A DNA stretch of 64,000 nucleotides from Utricularia gibba (taxonomy: Eukaryota; Streptophyta; Magnoliopsida; Lamiales; Lentibulariaceae): the NCBI GenBank assembly GCA_002189035.1, contig NEEC01000010.1, forward strand, positions 2,790,001-2,854,000. Reading direction: 5' to 3'. The first letter of the stretch is position 1. Every line of letters starts with the position of its first letter. This document shows positions 46,346 through 58,302 of this stretch, one piece after another. The notes under the pieces are model-generated. The model had not been told where the DNA came from. It searched no databases and saw only the letters and a program-made list of their open reading frames with translations. A program made the translations under genes and the position numbers.

Positions 46346-47009
46346 TACGCAAACACCGGCCGTTTTGTTAATATGCCTATAAAAAATATATCAAAATATA
46401 TGTTTTTTTTTATAACTTAAATGACTTTATTTTATTTTATTCTTTTACATAAATTTGTAAAAAAATCTGTTATTATAAAAAAATACCTGTGTTTTCCTAG
46501 AATATTTTTTTATTATGTTTTAGATGAATATGTAATTATAAAAAAATAGATGTAATTTTTTTAAAATTGAAAACAAATTTTAAGCATTTTCAATTTATTT
46601 TTATATTTAATCAATAGAAATTTATAAATTTAATTAAATATTGTAATTATACATTTTATATATGTTTGTTTATTTATTAATAAAAATATATTTGAAAAAA
46701 TATTCGAAATTTTGTAATATTTTCATGTTATTTATTTATTTTTTTAACATTTAAAAAATTTATGATACATGAATTGTTTACTAAATGTGATTTCGTTGGT
46801 TTTGAAATATCAGTTCAAAGGTTACAGTACTTGAATCCATGGCTCGCTACATAGATTTGGGATCCAGGCTCTATCAGAACTCGATTCTTTGTTTCTGCTT
46901 CTTTGTTTGGCCTTGTGTCAACAGTTGCCAAGCTACTCTTTGTGAGAATTTGGGACAAAGGGTTCGAAAGATTCACTATAATCTGCAAGTATATCGGGAT
47001 TTTACATAC
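46346..47009. other. AT-rich spacer, no gene
   Basis: Very AT-rich (46380-46800). The last 200 bp are the 3' region of the bHLH gene. The plus-strand frame at 46839-47102 overlaps the bHLH last exon and is not credible. Confidence 0.5.
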
Positions 47010-48222
47010 CTAATTACTATCTGGAGGAGGATCAGCTGCTGCAGACTGCTGATCCACGGCTTCAATCAGTTTGTTGGCCAATGCGCTTGCATAAACAGTT
47101 GAAACTTCATAAATCTGCAACAAAAGGTCAGTCACACATTCTATTTTCTCTGGAAAGGTTGAACTGAAAAAATCTAGAAGTTTCCTACCACCTTTGAATT
47201 GAAGAAAAACGTGTAATAGTCTCCAATGAGTCCTCCAGCAACATGGTGCAGATCTAGCTGAAGCTCATGAAGAACCTTCGAAACAAACACAAGGCAATTG
47301 ATTCTCTTCTGTTGGACAATCTTCACTGTAACTTCATCATCGATGATCTTAACATCAATTATCGTGTTCTTGGATTTTCTCTGTAGCCAAGAGCATCTTA
47401 GGGAGCCATTCTCTTTGTTCACATCTCCAAGAATATTTGACTCCTCAGACTTGAGCATTTTTAGCCGTTCCTTTGTGAACCTCTTCTTCTCCACTAAAAC
47501 TTTCAGCTCAGTCACTGTCCTTTTGAGCTCGTCGATGTAGTCAATGGCGTTCCCTACCGTCGATGCTCTATCGCTCTGGGATCCATGACACGTAAGATAG
47601 TTCACTTATTGTTTTCATCGTGATAATGATGCTTTGTGAAATCAGTTACCTTAGTGGGATTTGGTACCAGTTTCCTCAAAGCTTCAAACTTGTCATTCAA
47701 GCGGACCCTCCTGTGCCTTTCTGTGACAAAGGGCTTGGTGCTTTTCCCTACTCCAGTGAACTCAAATACCCCATTCTCAAATAGAGATCCATTTCTTGGA
47801 GATCTAACAACTAAACCAGTGCTAGGTAAAGAATGAAACATGTCTCTCAGGAAAGGTGGTCGAGGTGGAGGTTGATTCAAAGTGGGGTGATCATTAACTA
47901 TGCTCCCTGTGGTTAGGGAAGCCAACAAGCTGGGAGAATTCTGAGCTGAGTTTAAAAAGTTAACTGAAGAATATGGCAACTCTGTGAGCAATCTTTGAGG
48001 GTGAACAGAAAAAGCAGAGGTGTGGTATTGAAGATACATAGTTTCGCAGTCAAACCCGCTTGTTCTTTGTAAATGAAAGTCAGTAGCAGCTTGTTGAACT
48101 TCGTTCTCATTGGCAACGTTGAAGAATTGATCATCTCCCACGTTGAATCCTTGCTGAAGCTCCATTTCCAGGGTAGCATCTTGCTGGGATAATGAGGTGT
48201 GGCTGAAAGCATTCTCCTCCAT
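47010..48222 (-). CDS. bHLH transcription factor A, bHLH10/89/91 (tapetal) type
   Basis: A nuclear regulator of the bHLH10/89/91 group; in Arabidopsis these act with DYT1 in the tapetum during pollen development. I take MEENAFSHTSLSQQD (48222) as the start; an upstream in-frame Met at 48258 is possible. Exon 1 has a variable Ser/Gln-rich region and the basic region TERHRRVRLNDKFEALRKLV ending NPTK. Exon 2 continues the helix-loop-helix (SDRASTVGNAIDYIDELKRT), then has SLRCSWLQRKSKNTIIDVKI and the ACT-like C-terminal domain (LHELQLDLHHVAGGLIGDYY). The last exon (47010-47114) encodes VYASALANKLIEAVD. No frame break. Tandem with the gene at 48481-49789. Confidence 0.9.
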
Positions 48223-48480
48223 GAAAAAGGGTACAGTGCCCCCTTTTAAAGTTTTCACGTACTAAGCAAAAAAGCTGTAACTGCAAGATCACATTTTTGA
48301 GAGCCTGTTCTTTGTATTTACACTTGTATGTTTGTAAGGGAGAAAAGGGAAGGAATGAAGTAGTTTTGAGAATAGCAGATCAAAGAAAGTCAGTTTAGTT
48401 TTGGTTGGAGTTTGGTGAAAAACTGGAATAGTATGATTTGATGATTGAACTATTCATTCTACTACAAGATAGCAGCACCA

Positions 48481-49789
48481 TCATAAGCTTGATGTTGCTG
48501 CTGCATATTGCAGATCCACAGCTTCAATCAGCTTGTTTGCCAGTGCAGTTGCATACACAATAGAACCTTCACAGATCTACAAAACAGCGAAGAAAATTGT
48601 TTCATTATGATGTCTATCTTTTCTGAAAACGTGAACACTAGTTTTACCTTTGAGTTGAACAAAAAGCTGTAATAATCACCTATGACGCCTCCAGCAACAT
48701 GATGAAGATCAAGGTGAAGCTCATCAAGAACCTTTGAAACATATACAAGGCTGTTGATTGCCCTCTGTTGCACAAGCTTCACAGTAACTTCATCATCTAT
48801 GATTCGAACATCAATCTCAGTGTTCTTAGATTTCCTCTGAAGCCATGAGGTTCTCATGGCACGTCCATCCTCTTGGCGAACATCATCAGTTTCAATCTTG
48901 GGACTCTTGATTCTCTTCTCTTTAGCACTTCTCTTCTTCTCAGCAAGGAGTTTGAGCTCAGCTACTGTCCTCTGTAGCTCATTTATGTAGTCAATAGCGT
49001 CCGCCAGAATGGTGGCTTGATCATTCTTGAATCCAAGTAAAAGAAAAAAAGAAGACGACGAAGAAGAAGAAATCATTAGTTACATATAGCCTTGTTTTGT
49101 GCCAACTTTTGAGTTGATTCCAGATACACAGCCTTGGCTATTAGTATTACCTTAGTGGGATTTGGTATCAGTTTACTCAAATCCTTGAACTTGTCATTCA
49201 TGGAGACTCTTCTCTGCTTTTCATTGCTTGAACATTTGGTCACTTTCCCATCTTTCATGTGACAGGGGCTACCTGTTTCTCCAGCAGTGAACTCGAAGAA
49301 CTCAAAATTTTGACTAGGATACAATGCTCCAGCACCAACACTGCCGTCCAGAAAACCAAACAAAGATTCAACCTTTGGTTCTCCTCCACAAGGAAACGGC
49401 TCCCTCAGCGAAGATGGTTGATTCAAAGACAGCAAAGAGTCATAGCCGACGTTACCCGGATCGTCGGTATGAGATTCAGGTGGGCTGAAGTGTCCCAGGA
49501 AACTGGAATAATTTAGAGGTGAGTTTGAAAAGGGGATTGAACAAGTGGGAGGCAGCAAATCAGGTGGAGCGGCTGCAATACTGTGGTGTTGAAGAAAAAG
49601 ATAATGGTTTTCAGCATCAAAGCCTGTGCTCATCTGATTTGACTCATGAAAACTTGCATTCCCTACGTTAAATGCCTCCATTTCAAGAGCAGAAGCAGCA
49701 GCAGCAGCAGAAGTTTCCTTAAGCATGCTCTTCAGCTTTTTCACCTTCCTTGGGTCCATTGACTTGATGGGAAATGCCCCCTTTTTCAC
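48481..49789 (-). CDS. bHLH transcription factor B, bHLH10/89/91 (tapetal) type
   Basis: A tandem paralogue of the gene at 47010. Exon 1 (49151-49789) can start at 49789 (MKKGAFPIKSMDPRKVKKLK) or at the later MEAFNVGNASFHESNQMS near 49682; the second lines up better with family length. It has a long variable region and the bHLH start NEKQRRVSMNDKFKDLSKLI. Exon 2 (about 48648-49025) has NDQATILADAIDYINELQRT and MRTSWLQRKSKNTEIDVRI, then LDELHLDLHHVAGGVIGDYY. Exon 3 (48481-48576) encodes IVYATALANKLIEAVD. The basic region is EKQRR where the usual form is ERxRR, so DNA contact may be weakened. A truncated copy of exon 1 sits at 41048-41395. Confidence 0.9.
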
Positions 49790-50427
49790 TGCAAGCTTAG
49801 CATCATTTTAAAGAAGCGGAAAGCTTAACTTCAAATACGAATCAAAACTTTCTGTTTTTCCCTTTTCAACAAGTGATGTAACCGTTTTTACACAGGACAG
49901 AAACAGCAGGTGGAAAACGTGGAAAGAAACTGTAACAGAATGCCGTGCCATGGGACCTACTCCATAGTCTTCTTGTCCATGGAATCATTGTAGTTTTTTC
50001 CTTGAAGCAAATCATGCGTATCTGTAAGATATTTACAAGGAAAGATAATCAAATTGTAGACGAAACCGTTATATATAGTTGAATATCCAAAGTATATTGT
50101 TATGGCCCGATGCTCGGACAGGTCCATCCATCTGTCTCCCTGGTACGGCTGCTCTGCTAAAGTCTTTACCTGGGAGATGAAGAAAAAAAAAAAAACAGGA
50201 GAAAAAGCCTTCTTTCATGTATCAACATGCATAAACATCCTACACTAACAGTTCCCCTGTCCATATAATCAAGAAATTATGTCAATGATTCATGAACTAT
50301 CCAGCTTCGCTTAAGCTTTCAATTTCCAACTTCTGTACAGGCACACTTGATAGGAACACAAATGGCATTCATCACATATACACTACTACATGGTACAGGC
50401 ACAGCATAGCATGTTGGACGTGCACTA
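49790..50427. other. Intergenic between bHLH B and the coiled-coil gene
   Basis: Contains the bHLH B promoter and the 3' region of the next gene. Much of it is duplicated at 41396-42165. No gene is seen. Confidence 0.55.
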
Positions 50428-51900
50428 TCACAAACTTGATCGATCACCAGGGAGGAGCATCCATGCCATGCCCCATCCAAGCATCAAGCCAACACCAACC
50501 AGACCCAACCCCACCACGAAAACCACAGCATACTTGCCAATGCCACAGCATCTGCCAGATCTATCGTCTGGCTTTCTCCGGCTCGTATTGATCCTTGACC
50601 TCCTCCTCATTGGTTTCCAAGGTGGAAGTAATGGAGATCCTGGAAATGCTTGCTGACCCTTACTGCGTAGAGCCAGCAAATATGTATTGTTCTCCAGCTG
50701 CAAAAGTCGGAGCCACTGCTTATAGGCAAAGAGATGAGATGCTTGTCTCAGCACAAGCTTGATAATGTGCTCTTTCTCCTCACAAGCTTGTTTTGCAATG
50801 TTATCTGACTCTCTGGCACGTGTTTGAGAATGATGCAGAGCATCCAGTATCTGTGAGGTATCTCCATCCATCCTCCCAACGTCTCCAAGGGCAGAGCTAT
50901 AAACAGAAGAATGATGGAGAAATAAGGAAACTAAGCACAACACAATTTTTAAAAAAGCTAAAGGTGCATGATTTTGTAATATAATGCATTAAAAGCATGA
51001 TGAATTAATTAGAAGATAAACAACATAGATTACAAGCTCGAAGATAACCAGATCATTTTACCAATATGCACTTTCTGATGGTGATCTCCGTGCTGGGTAG
51101 GCACTATGGCCAGCTACATCAGCCGTCAAAGGATCACTAAAACGCAAGTGGCTGGGAGACTGAACCAGATCTTGATGTCTTGACAGAGTGAAAGTTCTAT
51201 GACGGCAAGAAGAGATTGTTTCAGAACTTCGAGAAGTCTTTCCACAAGCAGTCAGAGGTGATGGGAGGTCACAGTTCTCAATCATGCCACGAGATCTTTG
51301 TGCAACTAAAAACGCCAGTTCTTCAGCACCTGCACTCTGCCACCATGGACCACTCTTTTCACAAGATTCTGGATCAAAGTAATTACCAAGAGTACTCTCG
51401 ACAACTTTAACTCCATCATGAGCTTTCTTCCCATCAATGCTGGTACCACAGGTGTCAAATGAATTGAATTTTTCTTCTTTAACTAAAAACTGGGAACTAA
51501 GGACAGATTCGGCAGAAGTCTGATCAACAATCACAAAGTCAGTTTCATTGACTAAAAAGTCTTGTGAAGCTTCTGTTAAATCGGAAGTTTCATCACCGTC
51601 ACTCATCACAGTAAGTTTCTCATCCATTAATCTGCTCTGGTGTCCATAACCTTGCTGCAGATGCATCCACCACTGCGACCTAGTTGATAAATTACAGTAC
51701 ACAGGTTCCGGATCCAACCGCGAAAAATCACCAGGAGGAATTTCTTGGCCACTGGCTGCATCTGCAGGCCTCAACTCAGGTTCTTGGAAAGGAGCAAGCG
51801 ACGAGCAGCATGCTAATTTTGGAGCTCTCTTTGCATCTTCTTGAACAAAGCACCTACTCGCGGCTCTCTGCCAAGCAGCTCTAGCTTCTGCTAGTGCCAT
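50428..51900 (-). CDS. Plant-specific coiled-coil protein with C-terminal membrane anchor
   Basis: An uncharacterised plant protein family. Exon 1 (51062-51900) begins MALAEARAAWQRAASRCFVQ with EDAKRAPKLACC, the typical N-terminal block, then QWWMHLQQGYG, followed by a long acidic, probably disordered stretch. Exon 2 (50428-50896) joins in phase (TG|C) and encodes SALGDVGRMDGDTSQILDAL. A helical segment comes next (SQTRARESDNIAKQACEEKE, LRQASHLFAYKQWLRLLQLE). It ends with a basic patch, the membrane helix YAVVFVVGLGLVGVGLMLGW and a short tail. The build suggests a tail-anchored membrane protein. No biochemical function can be given. Exon 2 has a broken duplicate at 42.2-42.45 kb. Confidence 0.85.
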
Positions 51901-53079
51901 TTCTCCTCATTTCTCTCTGCAAATACCATCTAGATTTAGAAGCACAAACTTCTCAGATGCAGCCGACAAAAACACATCCACGCGAAATTCCAATAACATC
52001 AAAGAACAGTTATCTCAAGCAAACAAATACATATTTCACGTACGAAAAGCAAACAAAGAGAACAATAATCCCAATCTACAACCTAGGTGAAAGCAGATTC
52101 CAGATTCCAGTTTCCAATAAAAAAGAGAGCAGATTCTGAAGCAAACCGATTCCCCTCCCCATCCCAAACCCCCAAAACCCATATCAGCAACCCACCAATA
52201 CTTATCCCACAAAAAGGGAGGCGAAAATCGAACACCCATGTGAGCACAGCAGCCCATCACCAACGAACTCTGAATAACCTTCGTATTAGCAGTTTCCCCT
52301 TCTCAAAGTCCTAATCTTTGATCCCCGAGATCCCGGATCCCCGCTGATCCCGAACCGAAGGCCCCTGCTTTTACCTGCGGTTGCACTCATGCGTCTCCAT
52401 TCCAAGTCACGTGCGTGGACCACGTGTCATCATCACCCTCGTTAGTAATAAAACCTAAGGGCGGTAAAATAGTACACGTTATAAAATAAATTGGTATTAA
52501 TCAAAATTAATCATAGTGGCGGAGTGTGGGAGAGTGCAAGGTCGCTGTGGAAAACGACAGCGTTTCGACATTGAGTTGGATAAGTCTCGACGACTTGTGC
52601 TCGTGATTTTCAATATTAAAAAAAAATTGTCAATCATTTGTAAATTCAATTTTAATTTGTTTTAAATTTTGCAATTTATGATTCAAAATAATTTAATGAT
52701 TAATTTTTTAATTTTTTAAACCGACTACTACTCCTCAAACAGGCCATTTATAAATATATATATTATCACATTCTTTCACATACACCTAAGTAAAATATGT
52801 ATATATATATATATAACATGAACACCTATCTACTTTCAAAACCTGTATATACTCGACAACATTAAAAATTATTTACAAATGTGATGATACTCTCATTCTA
52901 TTTCATATTTTCAGACAAATTTTTTAGTTAAGGATGATCAGTAAGAAGGAATAACTATATTTCTAATAGACTTAGAGAACACTTCATCTTCTACACCTAC
53001 CTTCACATCAAGGAAATCCATCCATCTGTTTAGGACACTTTCAGATCAATGACTAACAAATGAGCAGAAGCATGGAATC
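51901..53079. other. Intergenic; leader and AT-rich spacer
   Basis: 51901-52400 is the 5' leader/promoter of the coiled-coil gene. 52490-52930 is AT-rich with a (TA)n run near 52798-52816. 52930-53079 is the 3' region of the LRAT-like gene. No further gene is seen. Confidence 0.5.
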
Positions 53080-54033
53080 TCAGCTTCGATTCTCAATCTC
53101 CCAGGAAGCCAGATCTTCCACATCTACCTGCACTACGTCGCTCCTGACGCCGATATCCGTTGCATATCGGCTCAGACAATACATCCCTGTAGAAACGGTG
53201 GCCACCGCAATCGGACTTGGCATCAGCCTTTTCAAAGGAGAAGAAAGCATGGCTGCTAGAGGTGCACCGATCAAGGTTGAAGCTTGCCCACTTGTGCCAA
53301 TGCCAGCACGTTCAGATATCAGCAGTCCGGTTTTGCAGTATAGTGCGAAGTCTTCGCAGTTGTTTTGGAAAATATGGTACTTGCCGAATCCATTTCGAAG
53401 CAAATACATGGCTCGATGAACAACTGTTTCGCCATCATCTGATGGGGCCATGGTGCATGTTCCTCCGCGAAGTTTTGCAATGAAAACTGGTGGGGCAACT
53501 CCGTATTCGAAGCGATAAAGAGATCCTTCATGGAGGAAGCAGTCTAGACAGGAAATGAGAACGCTGCTGTTTTGATGCTTGAATCCACAGTCTGGAAAAT
53601 ATGGGCATTCTGAAGGTTGATCACCGGTGGTGTTAAAAGTGTCGATTCGGGTGAAATGAACAACTTTGCCACCACCGACATAGATGCCTGCACAATGTGA
53701 GTGGAACAAGATTTTACTGGATAGATCTCCAAGCAGATCAACAAAGAAGGCAACTTGCAAACGGATCAGCCCTAATTGAGGACAAACACAGGAAAACTAG
53801 ACAGAAATAAGAGATGGGCACTAACATTTAACCTAAAGAGAGATACCCGCATACTTACATTCCTACACAGGGATGAAAATCAGAGAAGCACAGATCGCGA
53901 AGAAGAAAAAAAAAAGAAAATCTGAAAAACATCGCTAACCGTGATGTGAGTAGGCAATTACCGCCCTGTAAGTGTAGATATGATCTCCAGGCTTGATCTC
54001 ATTTCTCCCCAATTCGTTGGAGAGAAGACCCAT
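53080..54033 (-). CDS. LRAT/NC domain-containing protein
   Basis: A small plant protein with an LRAT (NC) domain, a papain-like thiol fold related to NlpC/P60 acyltransferases; its role in plants is unknown. Exon 1 starts at 54033 with [20 protein letters not shown], a typical start, and ends in SHH. Exon 2 (53080-53687) continues [16 protein letters not shown], completing the first catalytic His region. It then has [40 protein letters not shown] and the catalytic [13 protein letters not shown] (NCE motif). A C-terminal hydrophobic segment ([20 protein letters not shown]) follows. An upstream frame that includes part of the promoter would extend the N-terminus but lacks family support. Intact. 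Confidence 0.92.
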
Positions 54034-55618
54034 ACCTTTTCCGCTGAAGAGATTCACAAATCTCAGTTGAAAAACGGCGAAAAATGCAACGACCGACAAA
54101 TGCTTGAACTGGAAACAACCCCCAGGAAACACCCCAATACTTTTCTTGGATCCAAAGAAATGGATTAGCTCAACAACTGCAGAACTGGAATCAAACACTC
54201 GCAAACGAGGGCGACGCTTCGGCTCCCCTCTTCTTCTCCCTCCAGGCTTTTTATTTTTTTATTATATGTTAAATATTAACCATCCTGCTGACCCATTGTT
54301 TGATGGGGCCCCGTTTTGTTTTTATTAAAATATTCAACGTGTGATAATCTTATAAATAAGTTGAACTGACGTTTTAAAATATATAGTTGGACTCCAGAAT
54401 CAATTAGAATAAATTTAAAATTTTCAAATTTAATTATAATAAAAAATAAAATTTTACTTTTATCAATTTTATCCAATTAAAATTTATTTTAACATATGTA
54501 TCATAAGAAAAAATAACAAATTTTTTTATTAATTGAATCTAAACATATTTTTAATATTTCTGATTATTGAATCCATTTGGATTTTTCTTTAAAATTAATA
54601 AAACCAAAACTCATAAAACATAAGTTAGATCCACTTTTAAAAACAATTTTGACTTACTCAAAATTGTGGAAATAGACTACTCTATGTATGCTACAATAGA
54701 AATCGTAAGATATGATTAGCTAGTAAACTTAAACACATGGATCTAGTGAGGATATTTCATATTCTTTATGGACGGATAAGAGAGATGTGTTTAAATAAAA
54801 TAATATTTAATCTTATACAAAACATTTTTCCTAAAAGAGGATAATGTAAACTTATGAATTATATATGTTTTAAATAGATAATATTATATAAAGTCAATTA
54901 AAACTAATATGAAATATCGTCCTTTAATTCAGTCTAAACTTGTAACTAGGTACGAGTAGTGAATTTATTCATTTAAATAATAATTGATATATTTAAAAAA
55001 TTATTGAATATGATCAATTATTTAAAAAATAAAGTCAATTTCATAATTAAATTAAAAATAAATTTAACCAGTTTTTAAAATACTGAAGACCACTAGATGC
55101 ATGCCCTATAGTTTTAGGCGACTTCTATAAAAATGGACCACATGTAACTTGACCAATAAAGATTGAGAATACAATTTCCGAGTTGCTTCTGATCTATTTA
55201 CCGCGACCGTATCGTACAAGTCATGAAAGCTACTAATATTTTCATTTTTTAACGCCATAAAATACCAAAATATCATCACACGGGGTAAGTACTATTCATA
55301 GGAAGGTTCCAGGAAGGTTCTTAGCAACCTCGCCACCATCATCAACCATGTGTTGGAGGGTGGGTGAGTTGGCTTCCTTCCCCTGCACAGCATCAATCAC
55401 CACGCTGCCGTATCTAAGGCATGCGAGGAAGGTTCCGTTCACCTTCTTCATTCATACTGATGTAATTTCGCCATTTAAACTAGCTCCGTTGAAATCCATG
55501 GGCGACGCATGTCTCCCACGTATAAATAGAATACTACCCCATCCCCCACAAGAGCAAGGAGCAGGAACACAACGAACTAGTTGTATTGCCATCACTGCTA
55601 TTCTGTCAGCGTTTTCAC
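54034..55618. other. AT-rich intergenic DNA and KIC-like gene promoter
   Basis: 54250-55300 is AT-rich without coding signal. A TATA box (TATAAATA, 55521-55528) lies about 90 bp before the KIC-like start, with a GC-richer leader. The plus-strand frame 55348-55755 overlaps the promoter and the KIC-like gene out of frame and is rejected. Confidence 0.55.
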
Positions 55619-55990
55619 ATGGAACAAATGGAAGGAATGGAAGAAGTGTACGAGGACTTACTTCCGGTGATGGCGGAGAAGCTGGACGTGGAAGCCTTCA
55701 TGGAGGAGCTCTGCGCTGGGTTCCGGATGCTGGCGGATCCGAGGACAGGGCTTAGGCTCATCACATCCGCTAGTCTGCAGAGGAACTGCCAGCATCTGGG
55801 TCTGCAGGGGATGACCCATGAGGATGCTGTGGCGATGGTCGAAGAAGGGGATCTCGATGGCGATGGTGTGCTCAACGAGATGGAGTTCTGCGTCCTCATG
55901 ATCAGGTTGAGCCCAGAGATGATGGAGGATGCTGTAACTTGGCTTGAGAAGGCCATTCGGGAGGAGCTGGACGAGCAATATAAAGTTTAA
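55619..55990 (+). CDS. EF-hand calcium-binding protein, KIC/PBP1-like
   Basis: A small single-exon cytosolic Ca2+ sensor. The start at 55619 gives MEQMEGMEEVYEDLLPVMAE, matching KIC/PBP1 proteins (partners of the kinesin KCBP and the kinase PINOID in Arabidopsis). EF-hand DLDGDGVLNEMEF is complete. The preceding region LRLITSASLQRNCQHLGLQG and MTHEDAVAMVEEG form the degenerate first hand. RLSPEMMEDAVTWLEKAIRE ends the conserved part. The length of 123 residues is normal. Which partner it binds cannot be told. Confidence 0.9.
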   Translation: MEQMEGMEEVYEDLLPVMAEKLDVEAFMEELCAGFRMLADPRTGLRLITSASLQRNCQHLGLQGMTHEDAVAMVEEGDLDGDGVLNEMEFCVLMIRLSPEMMEDAVTWLEKAIREELDEQYKV

Positions 55991-56865
55991 TTCATGTACG
56001 GTGTGTAGTAACTAAGACATGATCATCCAAATGTTCCACCATTTCAGGATTGATGCAAACCCCAGGCGTCGGCGGCCCATGGCCTAATAAATCTTCTTAG
56101 GCTAACCAAAGAGTCTGAAACCTCAAACCAGAATCAATTTAAAGTCATAAAATTTCAATCCAAATTCAGCATTTCCCTCACACCCATGATCAGTAACAGC
56201 TTTATCTGGAGCAGAAGATCTCACATTGAGAAAAATACAGTCTGCAGAAACCTGATAATCATGATTCGTAGATCACTTCAGTTGACAACAGACAATCACC
56301 TTCCTCCATATTTCTTCCTTAACCCTGAACAACCGAATCAGCTCCTGGTAAATATCTCACCATTCACCTTCTATGCTGAATCTCTACTATATCATAACCT
56401 TCAGGAATTTCATCAAACACCTTCAGTGCACCCTTCCACCACAAGTTCGCGACAACAGTAATATTGCATTTGAATAATCAGGAACAATACGGAAACTTTC
56501 AACGGGCATCTTGAACAGCCTCTTGAAAAGAATCACACCCGTCGCCTGAGCCAGGGCATAAAGCCGATTCTCCCAAGGAACGAACCGATTCTTGGACTCC
56601 TTGGTAACTAACTACTTATGGGCCCATTAACCGCTTCTGTGAGCCCATGTTGAGGCGTTGGGTTAAAAATGCCAAACCCAATACAAGGCCCAATGAATTA
56701 TATAACATTTTAATTCTAAAAATAAATAACAAATATCAATGTACACACTACACAGGCCTATTAAAAAATAATAATAATAAGGTAAAAATAAAAAAGTGTG
56801 AATAAATGAACACAGCTTTGAAGTACCAACTGCTAAACAAGTATAGCAACCATTGAACATCTTTT
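55991..56865. other. Intergenic with an unrecognised coding-like relic
   Basis: Mostly non-coding. On the minus strand about 56430-56605 reads openly (SKNRFVPWENRLYALAQATG and FKRLFKMPVESFRIVPDYS), followed after a frame change by VFDEIPEG. I do not recognise the family and see no start, so it is only a possible relic. Confidence 0.3.
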
Positions 56866-58302
56866 TCACCGTACGATCGTCTCTGGCTCGACTATATCCG
56901 ACGGTTCAATTTTTGAGCAACTTTTCAAACCTAGACGATCGTACAGCTTACGGAACTGATCTTTCGGTGGAGTAGGATCTTTACCGCCGGTGATCTCGGC
57001 CGCCGTCGACGAACCGTGGGTGCTGCTGATCCTCGAGATAGATTTTCCGGAATTCCTGCTGTTCGATTGTAAAGCTAGGATCACAGATCTGAGTGCTCGG
57101 CTCGGTGAGTTCCGATTAACCAGCATCAATTCGCTGACCTCCGCAGCGCTTATGGTGGCGCCGCTCAGAAAGATCTCCTCGACCTGGGGGAACAATTTGT
57201 GCTCCTTTACGCCTAGATAATTGCTAGCCAGATTTTTGAAGGAATTGAAATCGCAGAGCGGAAAGCATATATGGACATCGATTCTCCCCGGCCGGAGCAA
57301 CGCCGAATCGATTCCGTCCTTCGAGTTCATCGTGAAGATCGTGATCTTCTCATCCTGTAAATTCAGTATACCATCCATGAAATTCAGTAGTCCGGAGAAC
57401 GAAATCCGTGGTTGACCCTTGAGATACAGATCTAAATCCTCGACGACGACCACCGATTTGCTTCTGGTTCGCAACAGAAGCGCGTAGAGATCAGCGTCAT
57501 CGGATACTTGCCACAAATTGAGATTATACAGGTCGTAATTGAGCTGCTTCGCCGTCGCGGCGACGAAGCTAGATTTTCCGGTACCAGGAGGGCCACATAG
57601 AAGGTAACTCCGCTTCCAAACGCGCCCTGATTTGTGGTAACTCTGCTCTGATTTCACAAACGTCTCAAGGTCGTTCTTGATTTTGGCCTTCACCTCAGGA
57701 TCAATAACAAGCGAATCGAAACTCGCGGGATGATTGAACGGCGCTGGTCTCCATTTCCCATCAAGGTTATTGTAAATCTTCAGCTGCTTCCCCCTCTGCT
57801 CGATATCCCCTGAAACCGAATGTATATGCTGGAGATACGCCTGCAAAATCCTCCGTCTATCCTTCTTCCTGATCCTGAGAACAAAGCTCCTTGAAACGAC
57901 GCAGTTTCTGTCGTCCCTGACGATCTGATTCACCCACGAAACGCGAGCTCCGAGGAAAACGTCGTCGATGGCCTGATTGCCCTCCGGCGATATAAGAATC
58001 TCATTTGACTTCTTCCCAGATTTCAGGTTCGCGTAGTCGGAGTCCTCCAGAGAATGGAGGGCGTTGAGGTAGAGGGAAACGATTCTGTACAGGTGATTCT
58101 CACGGCGATCGTCCTCGTCCTCGAACTCCGGGACTCTGAAGCGTTGGTGAACGTGCACGAAATCAAGGAGGCGTTCGCACCCTTTCTTGAGGACGTAGAT
58201 GAGGGCAGTGCGGTGGAGGAAGAGCCAAAACAGGTACGCGAATCCCGGTACCGATACGCAGCATATCAAAAAAACTCTGAAATCCCACATCAGAAATCCC
58301 AA
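56866..58302 (-). CDS. AAA-ATPase, At2g46620-like
   Basis: An intronless AAA+ ATPase of the plant membrane-anchored group. The N-terminus holds a membrane segment (VFLICCVSVPGFAYLFWLFL) and the AAA-associated domain (NHLYRIVSLYLNALHSLEDS to VLRIRKKDRRRILQAYLQHI). The ATPase core has Walker A GPPGTGKSSF, Walker B VVVVEDLD, sensor 1 IFTMNSKDGID and the arginine region LLRPGRIDVHICFPL. The 478-residue length and the disordered Ser-rich C-terminus fit the group. The substrate is unknown. Confidence 0.93.
   Translation of the reverse strand: MGFLMWDFRVFLICCVSVPGFAYLFWLFLHRTALIYVLKKGCERLLDFVHVHQRFRVPEFEDEDDRRENHLYRIVSLYLNALHSLEDSDYANLKSGKKSNEILISPEGNQAIDDVFLGARVSWVNQIVRDDRNCVVSRSFVLRIRKKDRRRILQAYLQHIHSVSGDIEQRGKQLKIYNNLDGKWRPAPFNHPASFDSLVIDPEVKAKIKNDLETFVKSEQSYHKSGRVWKRSYLLCGPPGTGKSSFVAATAKQLNYDLYNLNLWQVSDDADLYALLLRTRSKSVVVVEDLDLYLKGQPRISFSGLLNFMDGILNLQDEKITIFTMNSKDGIDSALLRPGRIDVHICFPLCDFNSFKNLASNYLGVKEHKLFPQVEEIFLSGATISAAEVSELMLVNRNSPSRALRSVILALQSNSRNSGKSISRISSTHGSSTAAEITGGKDPTPPKDQFRKLYDRLGLKSCSKIEPSDIVEPETIVR

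Noticed and set aside
22786-49789. A full triterpene biosynthetic gene cluster.
   Set aside because: Only OSC genes are present; no P450, glycosyltransferase, acyltransferase or reductase is visible, and the neighbours are housekeeping or regulatory genes.
55348-55755. 135-codon plus-strand frame overlapping the KIC-like gene.
   Set aside because: It is out of frame with the well-conserved EF-hand gene and covers its TATA box and leader.
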